Origin: Deltaproteobacteria bacterium | GTDB taxonomy: Bacteria; Desulfobacterota; Desulfuromonadia; Desulfuromonadales; BM103 | DNA length: 42,259 nucleotides | Reading direction: 5' to 3' | Assembly (NCBI GenBank): GCA_024279915.1 | Contig: JAJRRB010000014.1 | Coordinates: 1-42,259, forward strand | Shown here: positions 24,261 to 32,672 of the stretch, piece after piece | Layout: every line of letters begins with the position of its first letter | Position numbering within the stretch: the first letter of the stretch is position 1 | Notes under the pieces: generated by a model | Database searches by the model: none | What the model was told of the DNA's origin: nothing | The model's input: the letters and a program-made list of their open reading frames with translations, nothing else | Program-made: the position numbers and the translations under genes

Positions 24261-24598
24261 TTTGTTCTCAGTTTGCCTGAAGAGTTGTTATTGGATAGGC
24301 GTGGTTCACTCTTTTCCGGCAACTAAGAAAATAATTGTCCAGCGTATGATCGAACTGAAGCAATTAGTGATAATCAACCTGTGTTTTTACAACAGACTAT
24401 GCTGAAGCGGCATCTGGGGATTGGCAACAGGGGCCGTTTCTTATTTGTCACCATTTATAGGTCAAAATTGACCGTTCATATTGAACGCTATGAATGGGAT
24501 AATCTTTATTAGCACCCTAAATGATGGCTACTGGGCCATTTATCAAGACGAGATGGAAGCGACGGGATACGGTGACAATCTTGACCAAGGAAGGAATG
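24261..24598. other. Intergenic region with two adjacent palindromes
   Basis: A gap of 338 bases upstream of msrA. GGTCAA-AA-TTGACC (24460-24473) is directly followed by GTTCA-TAT-TGAAC (24474-24486), two half-related palindromes back to back about 115 bases before msrA. They look like a tandem operator. Nothing else stood out. Confidence 0.5.
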
Positions 24599-25105
24599 AT
24601 GACACAGGAACGCGCAGTGCTTGCAGGTGGCTGCTTTTGGGGCATGCAGGATCTGATACGTAAGTTGCCAGGGGTCGAGGCTACCCGGGTGGGCTACACT
24701 GGTGGTGACGTGCCCAACGCCACCTATCGCAACCACGGATCGCATGCCGAGGGTATCAAGATACTGTTCGATGCGGATAGGATCTCGTACCGCCGTTTGT
24801 TGGAGTATTTCTTTCAGATCCACGACCCCACCACTCTCAATCATCAGGGCAATGACCGGGGCACGTCCTACCGTTCAGCAATCTAGTATGTCAGCGAAGC
24901 GCAGAAACAAACGGCTCTAGAAACGATTGCCGATGTCGACGCTTCGGGTCTGTGGCCTGGCAAGGTCATCACGCAAGTCGTGCCCGTCGTCTCTTTCTGG
25001 GAGGCGGAACCCGAGCACCAAGACTACCTGGAACGTTTACCTCACGGTTACACCTGCCATTATCCTCGCCCAGGTTGGGAGTTGCCCCGACGAACACCGA
25101 AGTGA
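24599..25105 (+). pseudogene. msrA: Peptide-methionine (S)-S-oxide reductase MsrA with in-frame TAG
   Basis: The frame from 24599 to 25105 encodes a 168-residue MsrA with one internal amber codon at 24884-24886 (codon 96). Before it are the catalytic Cys in [36 protein letters not shown], the segment [20 protein letters not shown]; after it, in the same frame, [24 protein letters not shown] and the C-terminal [11 protein letters not shown]. MsrA normally has Phe or Tyr at the stop position (YRSAIFY or similar). MsrA repairs oxidised methionine in proteins. The ribosome site AAGGAAGG precedes the start. Apart from the stop the gene is intact, so it is either recently inactivated, read through, or an error of sequence. 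A separate downstream start is not apparent. Confidence 0.88.
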
Positions 25106-25174
25106 TGGCCTGTGTATGAGGAATTGGCAAACGTGACCGGTTCACTGACGAACCGTTTCCGGGCAGCAAATAAC

Positions 25175-27277
25175 TCACCTCACCAACACAACCACCGAAC
25201 GCCCCTGCACCCGATAACTCTGTTGATCTGTGACTTTCGGCTCTTCACCAGGCACACAGCTACTCTGCCCGGCAAGTAATGCGGTATCGACAAAACGTCG
25301 CCAGGGGCCCTTCTTCTCCGAAGTTGGCAGGGCGAAATCTACTGCATCTTCAGCCGCATGGGTGATCAGATAAATGTCGGCTTCGTCGCTATGACCCTGC
25401 AGGTGCATGCCGAGGGAATGGGAGTTCTCTGACCAGTCGACCTGTCCCAACCGGGTCCCATGCCAGACTAGCCGCCGCTCACCATTTTCTTCACCCTCGA
25501 AATGTTGTGGTCGCAACAGGGCATGATGTTTCCGGAAAGCGATCAGGTTGCAAAAGAATTGGAACAGCTCACGATTCTGTTCAAGATCGGCCCAGTTGAG
25601 CCAGCCGATATCATTATCTTGACACCAGCTGTTATTGTTGCCTTTCTGGCTACGACCCATCTCATCACCAGCAAGCAGCATCGGCACACCGTGGGCGAGA
25701 ATCAGCAAGGTCGCGAAGTTACGTAACTGCTGTTCACGCAGTGCGCAGATGGCTAAATCATCACTTGCTCCTTCAACACCATGGTTACTGCTAAAATTGT
25801 TATTGTCGCCATCGGCACTATGTTCGCCGTTGGCTTCGTTGTGCTTGACCTTGTAGCTGACCAGATCGGCGAGCGTAAAACCATCGTGACTGGTCACAAA
25901 ATTGATACTATGATAGGGGGCACGTCCGTCGGCCTGGTAAAGATCGGAGCTACCCGACAGTCGAGTAGCCAGAACTGGCACCATACCCTTGTCTCCACGC
26001 ACAAAACGACGGATGTCGTCGCGAAACTTGCCGTTCCATTCGGCCCAGCGACCGAAGTTGGGGAAAGTGCCGACCTGGTATAGACCTGCAGCGTCCCAGG
26101 CTTCGGCGATCAGCTTGGTGTTGGCCAGTACCGGGTTGCCAGCAATCCGTTCCAGCAGTGGTGGATTGGTCAACACCTCACCATTGGAGCCACGGCCCAA
26201 AATCGAGGCCAGGTCAAAACGGAAGCCATCGACATGCATCTCGGTGACCCAGTAGCTCAAGGCATCGATGATCAGGTCGCGCACCACCGGATGGTTGCAA
26301 TTGACGGTGTTGCCGCAGCCGGAATAGTTAGCATAATGACCGCTTTCAGCATCGATTATGTAATAGACGCTGTTGTCGAGACCACGCAGAGAGAGGGTGC
26401 GGCCTTCCTCGTTCCCCTCACCCGTGTGGTTGAAAACCATGTCGAGAATCACCTCTATGCCAGCAGCGTGCAGCGCCTTGACCATCTCCTTGAACTCGTG
26501 AATCTGGGCACCGACAGTCATCTTCACTGCGTAGGCAGCCTTGGGGGCAAAAAAGCTTAAGGGATGATAGCCCCAGAAGTTATGGAGAGGATCTCCCGTG
26601 AGAGGGTTTTTACGGTAATTGTCGGCCTCATCGAATTCGGTCACCGGCAGCAATTCTACAGCGGTTATCCCCAGCTTCTGCAAATATGGGATCTTTTCAA
26701 TAACGCCTTTAAAAGTGCCGGGATGAGCGACAGCCGCTGAGTCATGACGGGTAAAACCGCGCACGTGCATTTCGTAGATCACCGAATCTGCAAGGTGATG
26801 GTTGAGTGGCTGGTCATACTCCCAGTCAAAGGTATCATCCACCAATAAGCCACGCCAGTTACCTGCCTGGGAAGCTTTGCGGGTTGCTGCTCGCCACAGG
26901 GATGGGCCTGAGATCGCCCGGGCGTAGGGGTCGAGCAAAACCTGTTGACCATCAAATCGGTGAATAGGTGACTCATCACCCGGCTCGCGTGCAACCCGGT
27001 AGCCATATTCAAATCCGGGCACCAACCCCTGCAGACAGATATGCCAGACATCGCCAGTTCGGTTAATCTTCGAGTCGAGAGGGAACTCCATCGCCGGATC
27101 AAGCTCGCCTGGCCGAAAGAGCACGAGGCTACGCGCCGTAGCATGACGGGAGAAAACAGAAAAGTTGACGCCGCCAGCTAAGTTACTGACTCCAAAGGGT
27201 TGTGGGTGACCGCGAAGTATTGCGAAATCGGTAGTCACAGTATCAAGCAGACGGTTATTTAAATTGGGATTCTTCAT
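25175..27277 (-). CDS. glgX: Glycogen debranching enzyme (isoamylase type)
   Basis: A 700-residue GlgX/TreX-type debranching enzyme. An N-terminal CBM48 domain (about 18-120, with PFGVSNLAGGVNFSVFSRHA) is followed by a GH13 catalytic barrel (about 170-560) with YEMHVRGFTR, VILDMVFNHT, the nucleophile region VDGFRFDLAS, the acid/base region LIAEAWDAAGLY, and FVTSHDGFTL, the three conserved carboxylates of GH13. A C-terminal beta domain closes the chain. It hydrolyses alpha-1,6 branches of phosphorylase-trimmed glycogen in the cytoplasm. No other glycogen gene is near. The start codon at 27277 has GGAA about nine bases upstream. It faces mgtC across a divergent region. Confidence 0.93.
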   Translation of the reverse strand: MKNPNLNNRLLDTVTTDFAILRGHPQPFGVSNLAGGVNFSVFSRHATARSLVLFRPGELDPAMEFPLDSKINRTGDVWHICLQGLVPGFEYGYRVAREPGDESPIHRFDGQQVLLDPYARAISGPSLWRAATRKASQAGNWRGLLVDDTFDWEYDQPLNHHLADSVIYEMHVRGFTRHDSAAVAHPGTFKGVIEKIPYLQKLGITAVELLPVTEFDEADNYRKNPLTGDPLHNFWGYHPLSFFAPKAAYAVKMTVGAQIHEFKEMVKALHAAGIEVILDMVFNHTGEGNEEGRTLSLRGLDNSVYYIIDAESGHYANYSGCGNTVNCNHPVVRDLIIDALSYWVTEMHVDGFRFDLASILGRGSNGEVLTNPPLLERIAGNPVLANTKLIAEAWDAAGLYQVGTFPNFGRWAEWNGKFRDDIRRFVRGDKGMVPVLATRLSGSSDLYQADGRAPYHSINFVTSHDGFTLADLVSYKVKHNEANGEHSADGDNNNFSSNHGVEGASDDLAICALREQQLRNFATLLILAHGVPMLLAGDEMGRSQKGNNNSWCQDNDIGWLNWADLEQNRELFQFFCNLIAFRKHHALLRPQHFEGEENGERRLVWHGTRLGQVDWSENSHSLGMHLQGHSDEADIYLITHAAEDAVDFALPTSEKKGPWRRFVDTALLAGQSSCVPGEEPKVTDQQSYRVQGRSVVVLVR

Positions 27278-27415
27278 ATCGTTGGTTCCGGATAGCGTTG
27301 GTAAACGGATGCGTGGTTCATTGTATCAGAGTCTCAGTTGTCATTCATATCTGTTGACATAAATCTGCAAAAAGCTGAGTAAGCCTGCTGAACTGGAGTG
27401 CTGCCTGCGATGAGG

Positions 27416-27421
27416 TATAAT
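27416..27421 (+). promoter_or_regulatory. -10 box candidate (TATAAT) for the MgtC gene
   Basis: A perfect TATAAT lies 38 bases upstream of the MgtC start. The region 17 bases further upstream (CTGGAG) is a poor -35 match, so the promoter may depend on an activator. A separate TTGACA (27354-27359) further upstream has no matching -10 at the right distance. Confidence 0.4.
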
Positions 27422-27458
27422 AATAACAAGTAGTTTTCTGGCAATGAAAGGATCTGCC

Positions 27459-28157
27459 ATGTTTTTTGAGACAATGCTGGGCAGCGTAGAGTTGGATCTT
27501 ACCATTAAGCTGCTGCTGGCTGCCCTGGCTGGTGGTCTGGTTGGATTTGAGCGTGAAAAACATGGACGACCTGCAGGTTTAAGAACCAACTTGCTGGTTG
27601 CTGTCGGTTCCTGCGTCATGATGATCGTTTCGGAGGCTTTTTATCTCAAGTACGGTATGTCCGATGCGGAAACCACCCTGCGCCTTGATCCTTCCCGGGT
27701 GGCGGCACAAATCGTGACCGGTATCGGCTTCATCGGTGCAGGAGTTATTCTCAAAGAAGGCGCTTCAATACGTGGTTTGACCACAGCAGCGAGCCTCTGG
27801 ACTGTTGCCGGCTTGGGGATGGCATTCGGTATGGGCTTCTTCAGCCTTGGTGCTATTGCCACTGTGCTGGTTCTGGTCAGTCTGTCGTTGCTGAAGAAAC
27901 TGGACCCGATCATGAAAAAGGATAGCTTTCTGACCTTGGCTGTAACTGCAGTAAATCGCGAGGGGTTGATTGAAGAACTACAGGAGGTTTTCACCGATTG
28001 CAAGCTCGAAACACTAAACCCTAACTCACATGTAGACCTGGTTGCAAACGAACTATTCTACCAGGTAGTCATCACACAGCAGACGCAGCATATCGGCCAT
28101 GAATTGACAGAAACAATCAAGAAAATTGAAGGGATCAAGAAGATTCATTATCACTGA
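27459..28157 (+). CDS. MgtC/SapB family membrane protein
   Basis: A 232-residue MgtC-family protein. The conserved N-terminal half has four membrane helices and the family motifs LAALAGGLVGFEREKHGRPA (about 20-39), LRTNLLVAVGSCVMM, DPSRVAAQIVTGIGFIGAGV, LKEGASIRGLTTAASLW and VAGLGMAFGMGF. The C-terminal 90 residues form a small soluble ACT-like domain ending in KKIEGIKKIHYH. Salmonella MgtC supports growth in low Mg2+ and inhibits the F-ATPase; most environmental relatives are unstudied. I start it at ATG 27459, with AAAGGA seven bases upstream; an ATG 15 bases earlier lacks a ribosome site. It is followed by a small membrane zinc-ribbon gene on the same strand. Confidence 0.92.
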   Translation: MFFETMLGSVELDLTIKLLLAALAGGLVGFEREKHGRPAGLRTNLLVAVGSCVMMIVSEAFYLKYGMSDAETTLRLDPSRVAAQIVTGIGFIGAGVILKEGASIRGLTTAASLWTVAGLGMAFGMGFFSLGAIATVLVLVSLSLLKKLDPIMKKDSFLTLAVTAVNREGLIEELQEVFTDCKLETLNPNSHVDLVANELFYQVVITQQTQHIGHELTETIKKIEGIKKIHYH

Positions 28158-28275
28158 TTAAGTACACCTCAAGGCCTCCAGAAAGATGGCATGGGTTGGC
28201 ACTTTATGATAAACATGAAGAAACGTTCATTTTTTGTCATTGCTTGTGTCCAACAACAACTCCGAGGAGGCACCA

Positions 28276-28623
28276 TTGGCTCAAGAGATATGCAAAGATC
28301 CGGTTGTCATCCAGCAGGGTTTGGCCAAAGTTCGCAATCGCCGTTGGATCTTGTGGTCAGTCATCCTGGTCTACATGCCATGTCTGATCATTGCGCTTGA
28401 GATGGAAGCCACAGGCAGTACCATGGGGACGTTGTTCATCATTTGGCTTGTCCTGCTCTGTGTCGCTGTCGGCCTGGCGACGGTTGTCAAATGCCCTCGC
28501 TGCGGCAACACCTACCATACCAACGGTCCGACCTTCCTGCCGGTTCGCAAGTGTGTTCATTGTGGATTGGCTGTAAACGCAGATAAAAAGAATCCGGTTG
28601 TTGCCGGAGAGAAGGAACCATAA
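28276..28623 (+). CDS. Membrane protein with C-terminal zinc ribbon
   Basis: A 115-residue protein. After a short N-terminal segment (about 1-27) come two membrane helices (WILWSVILVYMPCLIIALEM and TLFIIWLVLLCVAVGLATVV), then a zinc ribbon with CPRCGN and CVHCGL about 22 residues apart, and a charged tail. The start is most likely TTG at 28276, since GAGGAGG lies five bases upstream; an in-frame ATG at 28234 has no ribosome site. The ribbon is probably on the cytoplasmic side (inference from the positive-inside rule). The family is unknown to me. It is convergent with the DUF4301 gene (37 bases between the stops). Confidence 0.7.
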   Translation: MAQEICKDPVVIQQGLAKVRNRRWILWSVILVYMPCLIIALEMEATGSTMGTLFIIWLVLLCVAVGLATVVKCPRCGNTYHTNGPTFLPVRKCVHCGLAVNADKKNPVVAGEKEP

Positions 28624-28660
28624 CCTTCGTAATCACACCTCATGCCACACACTCCAACCC

Positions 28661-30190
28661 TTACGGTTGATGCGCCGGACGTAGCAGATCAAAGACCGTT
28701 TTCACCGGATTAAATGCCTCCGACGGAATCTCGACAAAGATGGTGTGCCAACCAGCCATGGCGCCATTCCATAATCCGGGCAATTCCAGAACCCGGACCT
28801 CTTTACCATTCTGCACTTTGCTTGTGATAATCACAGCCTCTTCGTCAACAAAACGGCTCAAATCGTAAGGCCGACCTCGCCAGTCACTGACACCACAAAC
28901 CATATCGACCGGGTTAAAGTGAGTCGCACGGGCCAGAATCTCAGCTTGATCAGGAGCACTCCTTTCGATCTGTGCGCCTTCGACAATCTGTTTTGTTACG
29001 CGACCTTGTGCATCGCGTACCCAGAAGGGACCGCCGCCGGGCTCGCCGCTGTTGGGCACCATACCGCAGACACGCAAGGGGCGATCAAGAAGCGCCAGCA
29101 GGGTTTTGCTGTCATCCGTCAGGGAGACTTCGGCCTGCAGACGATCGGCAAGGAAACAGACCACCAGATCGCGAACCATTGGATCCTCTGGCTGTTCATG
29201 TAACGCCTTGAGCAGGGCGTATTGCTCCGTCTGTACTTCAAGCAGATAGCCGGTAAGTAGCCTGGTCCAGATAAGGTTGGCTTCCTTATGAGCATCGGGT
29301 ACGACGTTGTCGATATTGCGGACCAGGATGATGTCACCGGCAAGATCATTGAGATTTTCGATCAGGGCACCGTGTCCGCCGGGCCGTAGCACAAGTTGGC
29401 CCTTGGCGTCACGTAGCGGCTGTCCCGTTTCATCCAGAGCCACAGTGTCAGTCGATGCTTTTTGCGTTGAATAACTTACCTCGAAATGACATCCATAAGT
29501 TTCTTCAAGGGTGTTGCGCCAGGCGGCAAGTTGCGCTTTGAAAAGCACAAGGTGCTCGTCGGAAACAGTAAAGTGCAGCGTGACCACACCGTCCAGACCG
29601 TTCAGGAGAGCTGCCTCAGCCAAGTGCTCGACAAAGGGTGTTCGCGTACCATCTGCAACGGCATGAAATGCCAGCAACCCTTTGGGAAGACGAGAGTAGC
29701 AGAGACCGCAAGGTTCCAGCAGGTAACGGATGATCAACGCCAGGTCGCGTTCATCAATCGCCTTTTGCAAATCGTGACCATCTTCAGCCAAGGCGTTTTT
29801 CAGCTCCGGGTAAAAAGCAAAAGAGGTCAGCTCATCGAAGAAGCGGCGCAAATCAAACTCCACCGAAGTGCCCGGAGATCCCATTTGTGCGGTACGACAG
29901 GCCTCAAACACTGCTGCGTCGGCATTGAGCGGACTGAACATGCGCGATGCAGCACCTGAAGCGGGGACAAAGCGACGCAGCCTGCCTTTAGCAACAGCAG
30001 CTATAAAAGAATTATTCAGGTAATTGCGGGAGTCTGACTGAATCTGCACAATACCGTCACCGGGGGTGCAGGGACGTTCCAGCTTGAGATCGACTTGCCC
30101 GGTGCGCAACCAGTTAAGCTGACTGGCTGTTTTTGCCGGTTCAATGTTGAGTGCTTTGAGTTGTTTCAGGTCGTCGTCAGAAAAATTCAT
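28661..30190 (-). CDS. DUF4301 family protein
   Basis: A 509-residue cytosolic protein of the DUF4301 family. The parts that look like a sugar-nucleotidyltransferase-type fold are FVPASGAASRMFSPL (about 74-88), LPKGLLAFHAVADGTRTPFV (about 168-187), LRPGGHGALIENLNDL (about 266-281) and ILVRNIDNVVPD (about 289-300). They resemble the nucleotide-binding loop, Lys and Asp of NTP transferases, but this is inference and no activity is established for the family. It begins 19 bases after uspA on the same strand and may be the last gene of the TRAP-uspA transcript. Ribosome site upstream of 30190 is weak. Confidence 0.82.
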   Translation of the reverse strand: MNFSDDDLKQLKALNIEPAKTASQLNWLRTGQVDLKLERPCTPGDGIVQIQSDSRNYLNNSFIAAVAKGRLRRFVPASGAASRMFSPLNADAAVFEACRTAQMGSPGTSVEFDLRRFFDELTSFAFYPELKNALAEDGHDLQKAIDERDLALIIRYLLEPCGLCYSRLPKGLLAFHAVADGTRTPFVEHLAEAALLNGLDGVVTLHFTVSDEHLVLFKAQLAAWRNTLEETYGCHFEVSYSTQKASTDTVALDETGQPLRDAKGQLVLRPGGHGALIENLNDLAGDIILVRNIDNVVPDAHKEANLIWTRLLTGYLLEVQTEQYALLKALHEQPEDPMVRDLVVCFLADRLQAEVSLTDDSKTLLALLDRPLRVCGMVPNSGEPGGGPFWVRDAQGRVTKQIVEGAQIERSAPDQAEILARATHFNPVDMVCGVSDWRGRPYDLSRFVDEEAVIITSKVQNGKEVRVLELPGLWNGAMAGWHTIFVEIPSEAFNPVKTVFDLLRPAHQP

Positions 30191-30209
30191 GCGTTACTCT
30201 GGAGGTACA

Positions 30210-30638
30210 TCAGAAAAGCAGAACCGGGCAGGCCACATTGTGTAAGACGTAGTTGGCGATGGAACCAAAAAGAACATCGCGAATTTCGCCGGTGCTCTCA
30301 CGGCGTCCGATCACCAAAAGTTGGAATTCTTCTTCATTGGCGATCTTGCAGATTGTCTGGCGTGGCGAACCGAACTCAAGGTGCGCTTCCACAGAGAAGC
30401 CGGCTTCGGTAAGGATCGCCACTTTGTCATCAAGAACCAGCTGACCGGCTTTGCCGGCATTTTCCTTGATCATGTCGAGTTGGAAATCGGGAATCATGCG
30501 ATACGCAAGCTTGTCGATATCAACGACATGTAGCAACGTCAGCGTTTTGGGGAAGCGTTCTTTTAAGGCAATGATCTTTTCAAGGGTGCGGCCAGCAGTG
30601 GTGGAACCATCAACCGGAATCAGGATTTTCGTTTCCAT
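30210..30638 (-). CDS. Universal stress protein, UspA family
   Basis: A 142-residue single-domain UspA protein. The N-terminal KILIPVDGSTTAGRTLEKII, the LLHVVDIDKLAY strand and the C-terminal LLVIGRRESTGEIRDVLFGS followed by IANYVLHNVACPVLLF give the alpha/beta Usp fold. The ATP-binding G-2x-G-9x-G(S/T) motif is only partly met: GRRESTGEIRDVLFGSIANY lacks the first Gly-x-x-Gly pair. The ATG at 30638 is chosen for GGAGG at five to six bases; the longer frame lacks support. It lies 68 bases after the dctM stop on the same strand. UspA genes beside TRAP operons are known: TeaD in Halomonas modulates the TeaABC ectoine transporter. Confidence 0.9.
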   Translation of the reverse strand: METKILIPVDGSTTAGRTLEKIIALKERFPKTLTLLHVVDIDKLAYRMIPDFQLDMIKENAGKAGQLVLDDKVAILTEAGFSVEAHLEFGSPRQTICKIANEEEFQLLVIGRRESTGEIRDVLFGSIANYVLHNVACPVLLF

Positions 30639-30706
30639 TGCAACCTCCGTAGCAAGCACTAACCTCACTCCAACCTTAACATTTAAAACTAAGAATCACT
30701 GTCACT

Positions 30707-31998
30707 TTATGGTGGCGGGTACACCCAGTTTGGCAGGAACAGCACCAGGCCGGGGAAAAATGTCAAAATCATCAAAATGGCAATCTGGATCAACAGAAAA
30801 GGTAGAACCGCCTTGGAGACATAGATCAGATCACGGTTGGCAACTGCCCCGGAGATATAAAGGCTGACTCCCAGCGGTGGCGTGCAGTAGCCAATGCCCA
30901 GGTTGAGAGTCATGAGCAGGCCAAAATGCATGGTATCGATACCAAACTGACTCAAAAGCGGCAGAAAAATCGGTGTCAGGATCAAAGTTGCCGAGATGAT
31001 ATCCATAAACATGCCAATGATCAGCAGCATGATATTGACCGAAAGCAGAAAGACCCAGGGGGTCTGGATGTTTTCCACAACAGCGTTGGCAATCTGGCCG
31101 GGGATCTGTTCGAAAGTCAGATATTCACCAAAACCGAGGCTCCGGCAACGATGACCAACAGGGTCGAGGAGGTAATCGCCGAGGAGATGACGACATCCTT
31201 GATATCACGAAATTTGAGGTCGCGATGAATAAAAATTTCAACAATAAATGCGTAGAAGCAGGCAACCACAGCTGCTTCGTTGGCCGTGAAGTAGCCCGAA
31301 TAGATACCGCCAAAGATCAGCACTGGCAGCATCAGAGCCCAGAAGCTTTCACGTAGAGTTGCCAGTACCTCCTGAAGGCTCGGCCTGGGCATGGTGACTG
31401 CACCGCGGTTTTTGCAGAAGAAATATGCGTAGAGGGACATGCAGACCATGATCATCAGACCAGGGACGAACCCTGTCAGGAAGAGCGCTTCGAGCGGGTC
31501 GTTGGTAACCATGGCGTAGAGGATCATCGAGATCGACGGCGGGATAATCACGCCGAGGATCGGTGCCGTGGTCATAATGCCGACGGTGAATTTTTCGTCG
31601 TAGTTATTTTTGAGCAGAGCCGGGATCATGAAGCCGCCGATGGCGACCACGGTGGCTACGGTTGATCCAGAAATAGCGCCGAAGAAACCGCAGGCCAGGA
31701 CACCCGCCATGGCCAGACCGCCCGGCAGAAAACCGACCAGACAATTGGCCGTCTTGATCAGCTTGGCGACGATGCTGCCGGTAGTCATGATGTTGCCACA
31801 GAGGACAAAGAAGAGCACCACGATCAGGGCAAACTTGTCCATGCTGCGGTAGAGAACTTCGATAACGATCAGCGGATCAATTCCAGCAATCCAGACCAGG
31901 CCGACCATGCCGGTGAAGAAGAGCGCCATAAAGACCGGAATCGTTGAGGCCAGGCAACCGATCAGCAGTGCCATTATGATAAGAGCGTTGGTATCCAT
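30707..31998 (-). pseudogene. dctM: TRAP transporter large permease (DctM), frameshifted as sequenced
   Basis: About 430 residues in two frames, with the break at the AAAA run at 31130-31133 (TTTT on the coding strand). Adding one T gives the continuous ...IVAGASV-FGEYLTFEQIP, matching the usual GASLF.. segment of DctM. Both halves carry family features: about 12 helices, LVWIAGIDPLIVIEVLYRSM, GFLPGGLAMAGVLACGFFGA, the segment PILGVIIPPSISMILYAMVT, and in the second half GMFMDIISATLILTPIFLPL and LNLGIGYCTPPLGVSLYI. DctM is the H+/Na+-coupled translocating subunit of tripartite transporters. It starts two bases after dctQ ends. With both halves intact, a sequence error or a very recent mutation is more likely than long-term decay. 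Confidence 0.88.
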
Positions 31999-32000
31999 GG

Positions 32001-32522
32001 TCAGGAGACCTCGTCTTTGGTCGGCAGCTCACAGAGTTGGATGCCGAACCAGTCTTCGACCATGATGATCAGGGTGCGGATAAACATCATACCCCCCATG
32101 ATCGGCAGGACGGCGTAAAAATACCATTCGGGAATCTGTAATGAGGCCGTTTTGGCATATTCATCGTAATAGACCATCTCGGTCATGCTGTAGCCGAGCT
32201 TGATCATAAAACCGGAAAAGACCAGGACGCCGATGTGGCTGAATAGAGTCAACGGCTTTTTCAGAACAGGGAAGATCTGTGGCAAGGCGTCAATGCGGAT
32301 CAGCGAACGGTTGCGGATCGCCGCAATGCAACCAACATAGGTGGTGAAGAAAATCGTTTTACGGACCACTTCGTCTGACCAGTAGAGGTTGACGTCATTG
32401 GTTAACTTGCGCAAGGCGACATTGGCAATCGCCACCAGCAAGGCAACCATGACTGTCGCAAAGAGACTCCAGTCTTCAACAAAGGCGAAGGTGCGGTGAA
32501 TATAGTAAATAATTTTTTTCAT
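32001..32522 (-). CDS. dctQ: TRAP transporter small permease (DctQ)
   Basis: A 173-residue membrane protein with four helices, the DctQ pattern: first helix SLFATVMVALLVAIANVALR, then a WSDEVVRKTIFFTTYVGCIA segment containing the conserved Trp-x-Asp/Glu-Glu, RNRSLIRID, and two C-terminal helices. It ends in a short cytoplasmic tail. It bridges the periplasmic binding protein and DctM. I start it at ATG 32522; no strong ribosome site is visible there, and the longer frame to 32609 would run into the terminator hairpin region. The gene is separated from dctP by that hairpin (32616-32644) and is followed two bases later by dctM. Confidence 0.85.
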   Translation of the reverse strand: MKKIIYYIHRTFAFVEDWSLFATVMVALLVAIANVALRKLTNDVNLYWSDEVVRKTIFFTTYVGCIAAIRNRSLIRIDALPQIFPVLKKPLTLFSHIGVLVFSGFMIKLGYSMTEMVYYDEYAKTASLQIPEWYFYAVLPIMGGMMFIRTLIIMVEDWFGIQLCELPTKDEVS

Positions 32523-32607
32523 AGAGATGAGAAGCGCATAGCGCAAAAAGCATAAAGTCCCGTTAGAAAGATGCTGGTGAACCTTCCGCACTGTGGAGCA
32601 GAGCTGC

Positions 32608-32644
32608 ATAAAAAACGACCGGGGAGATTTTCTCTCCCCGGTCG
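32608..32644 (-). terminator. Strong intrinsic terminator between dctP and dctQ
   Basis: On the minus strand CGACCGGGGAGA pairs with TCTCCCCGGTCG, a perfect 12-bp stem with a short loop (32616-32644), followed directly by six T (AAAAAA at 32610-32615 on the plus strand). It lies 28 bases after the dctP stop, inside the TRAP operon, so it should reduce transcription of the permease genes relative to the binding protein. Confidence 0.88.
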
Positions 32645-32672
32645 CAGATCATAACGGTTTTTGCTTCAAGAA

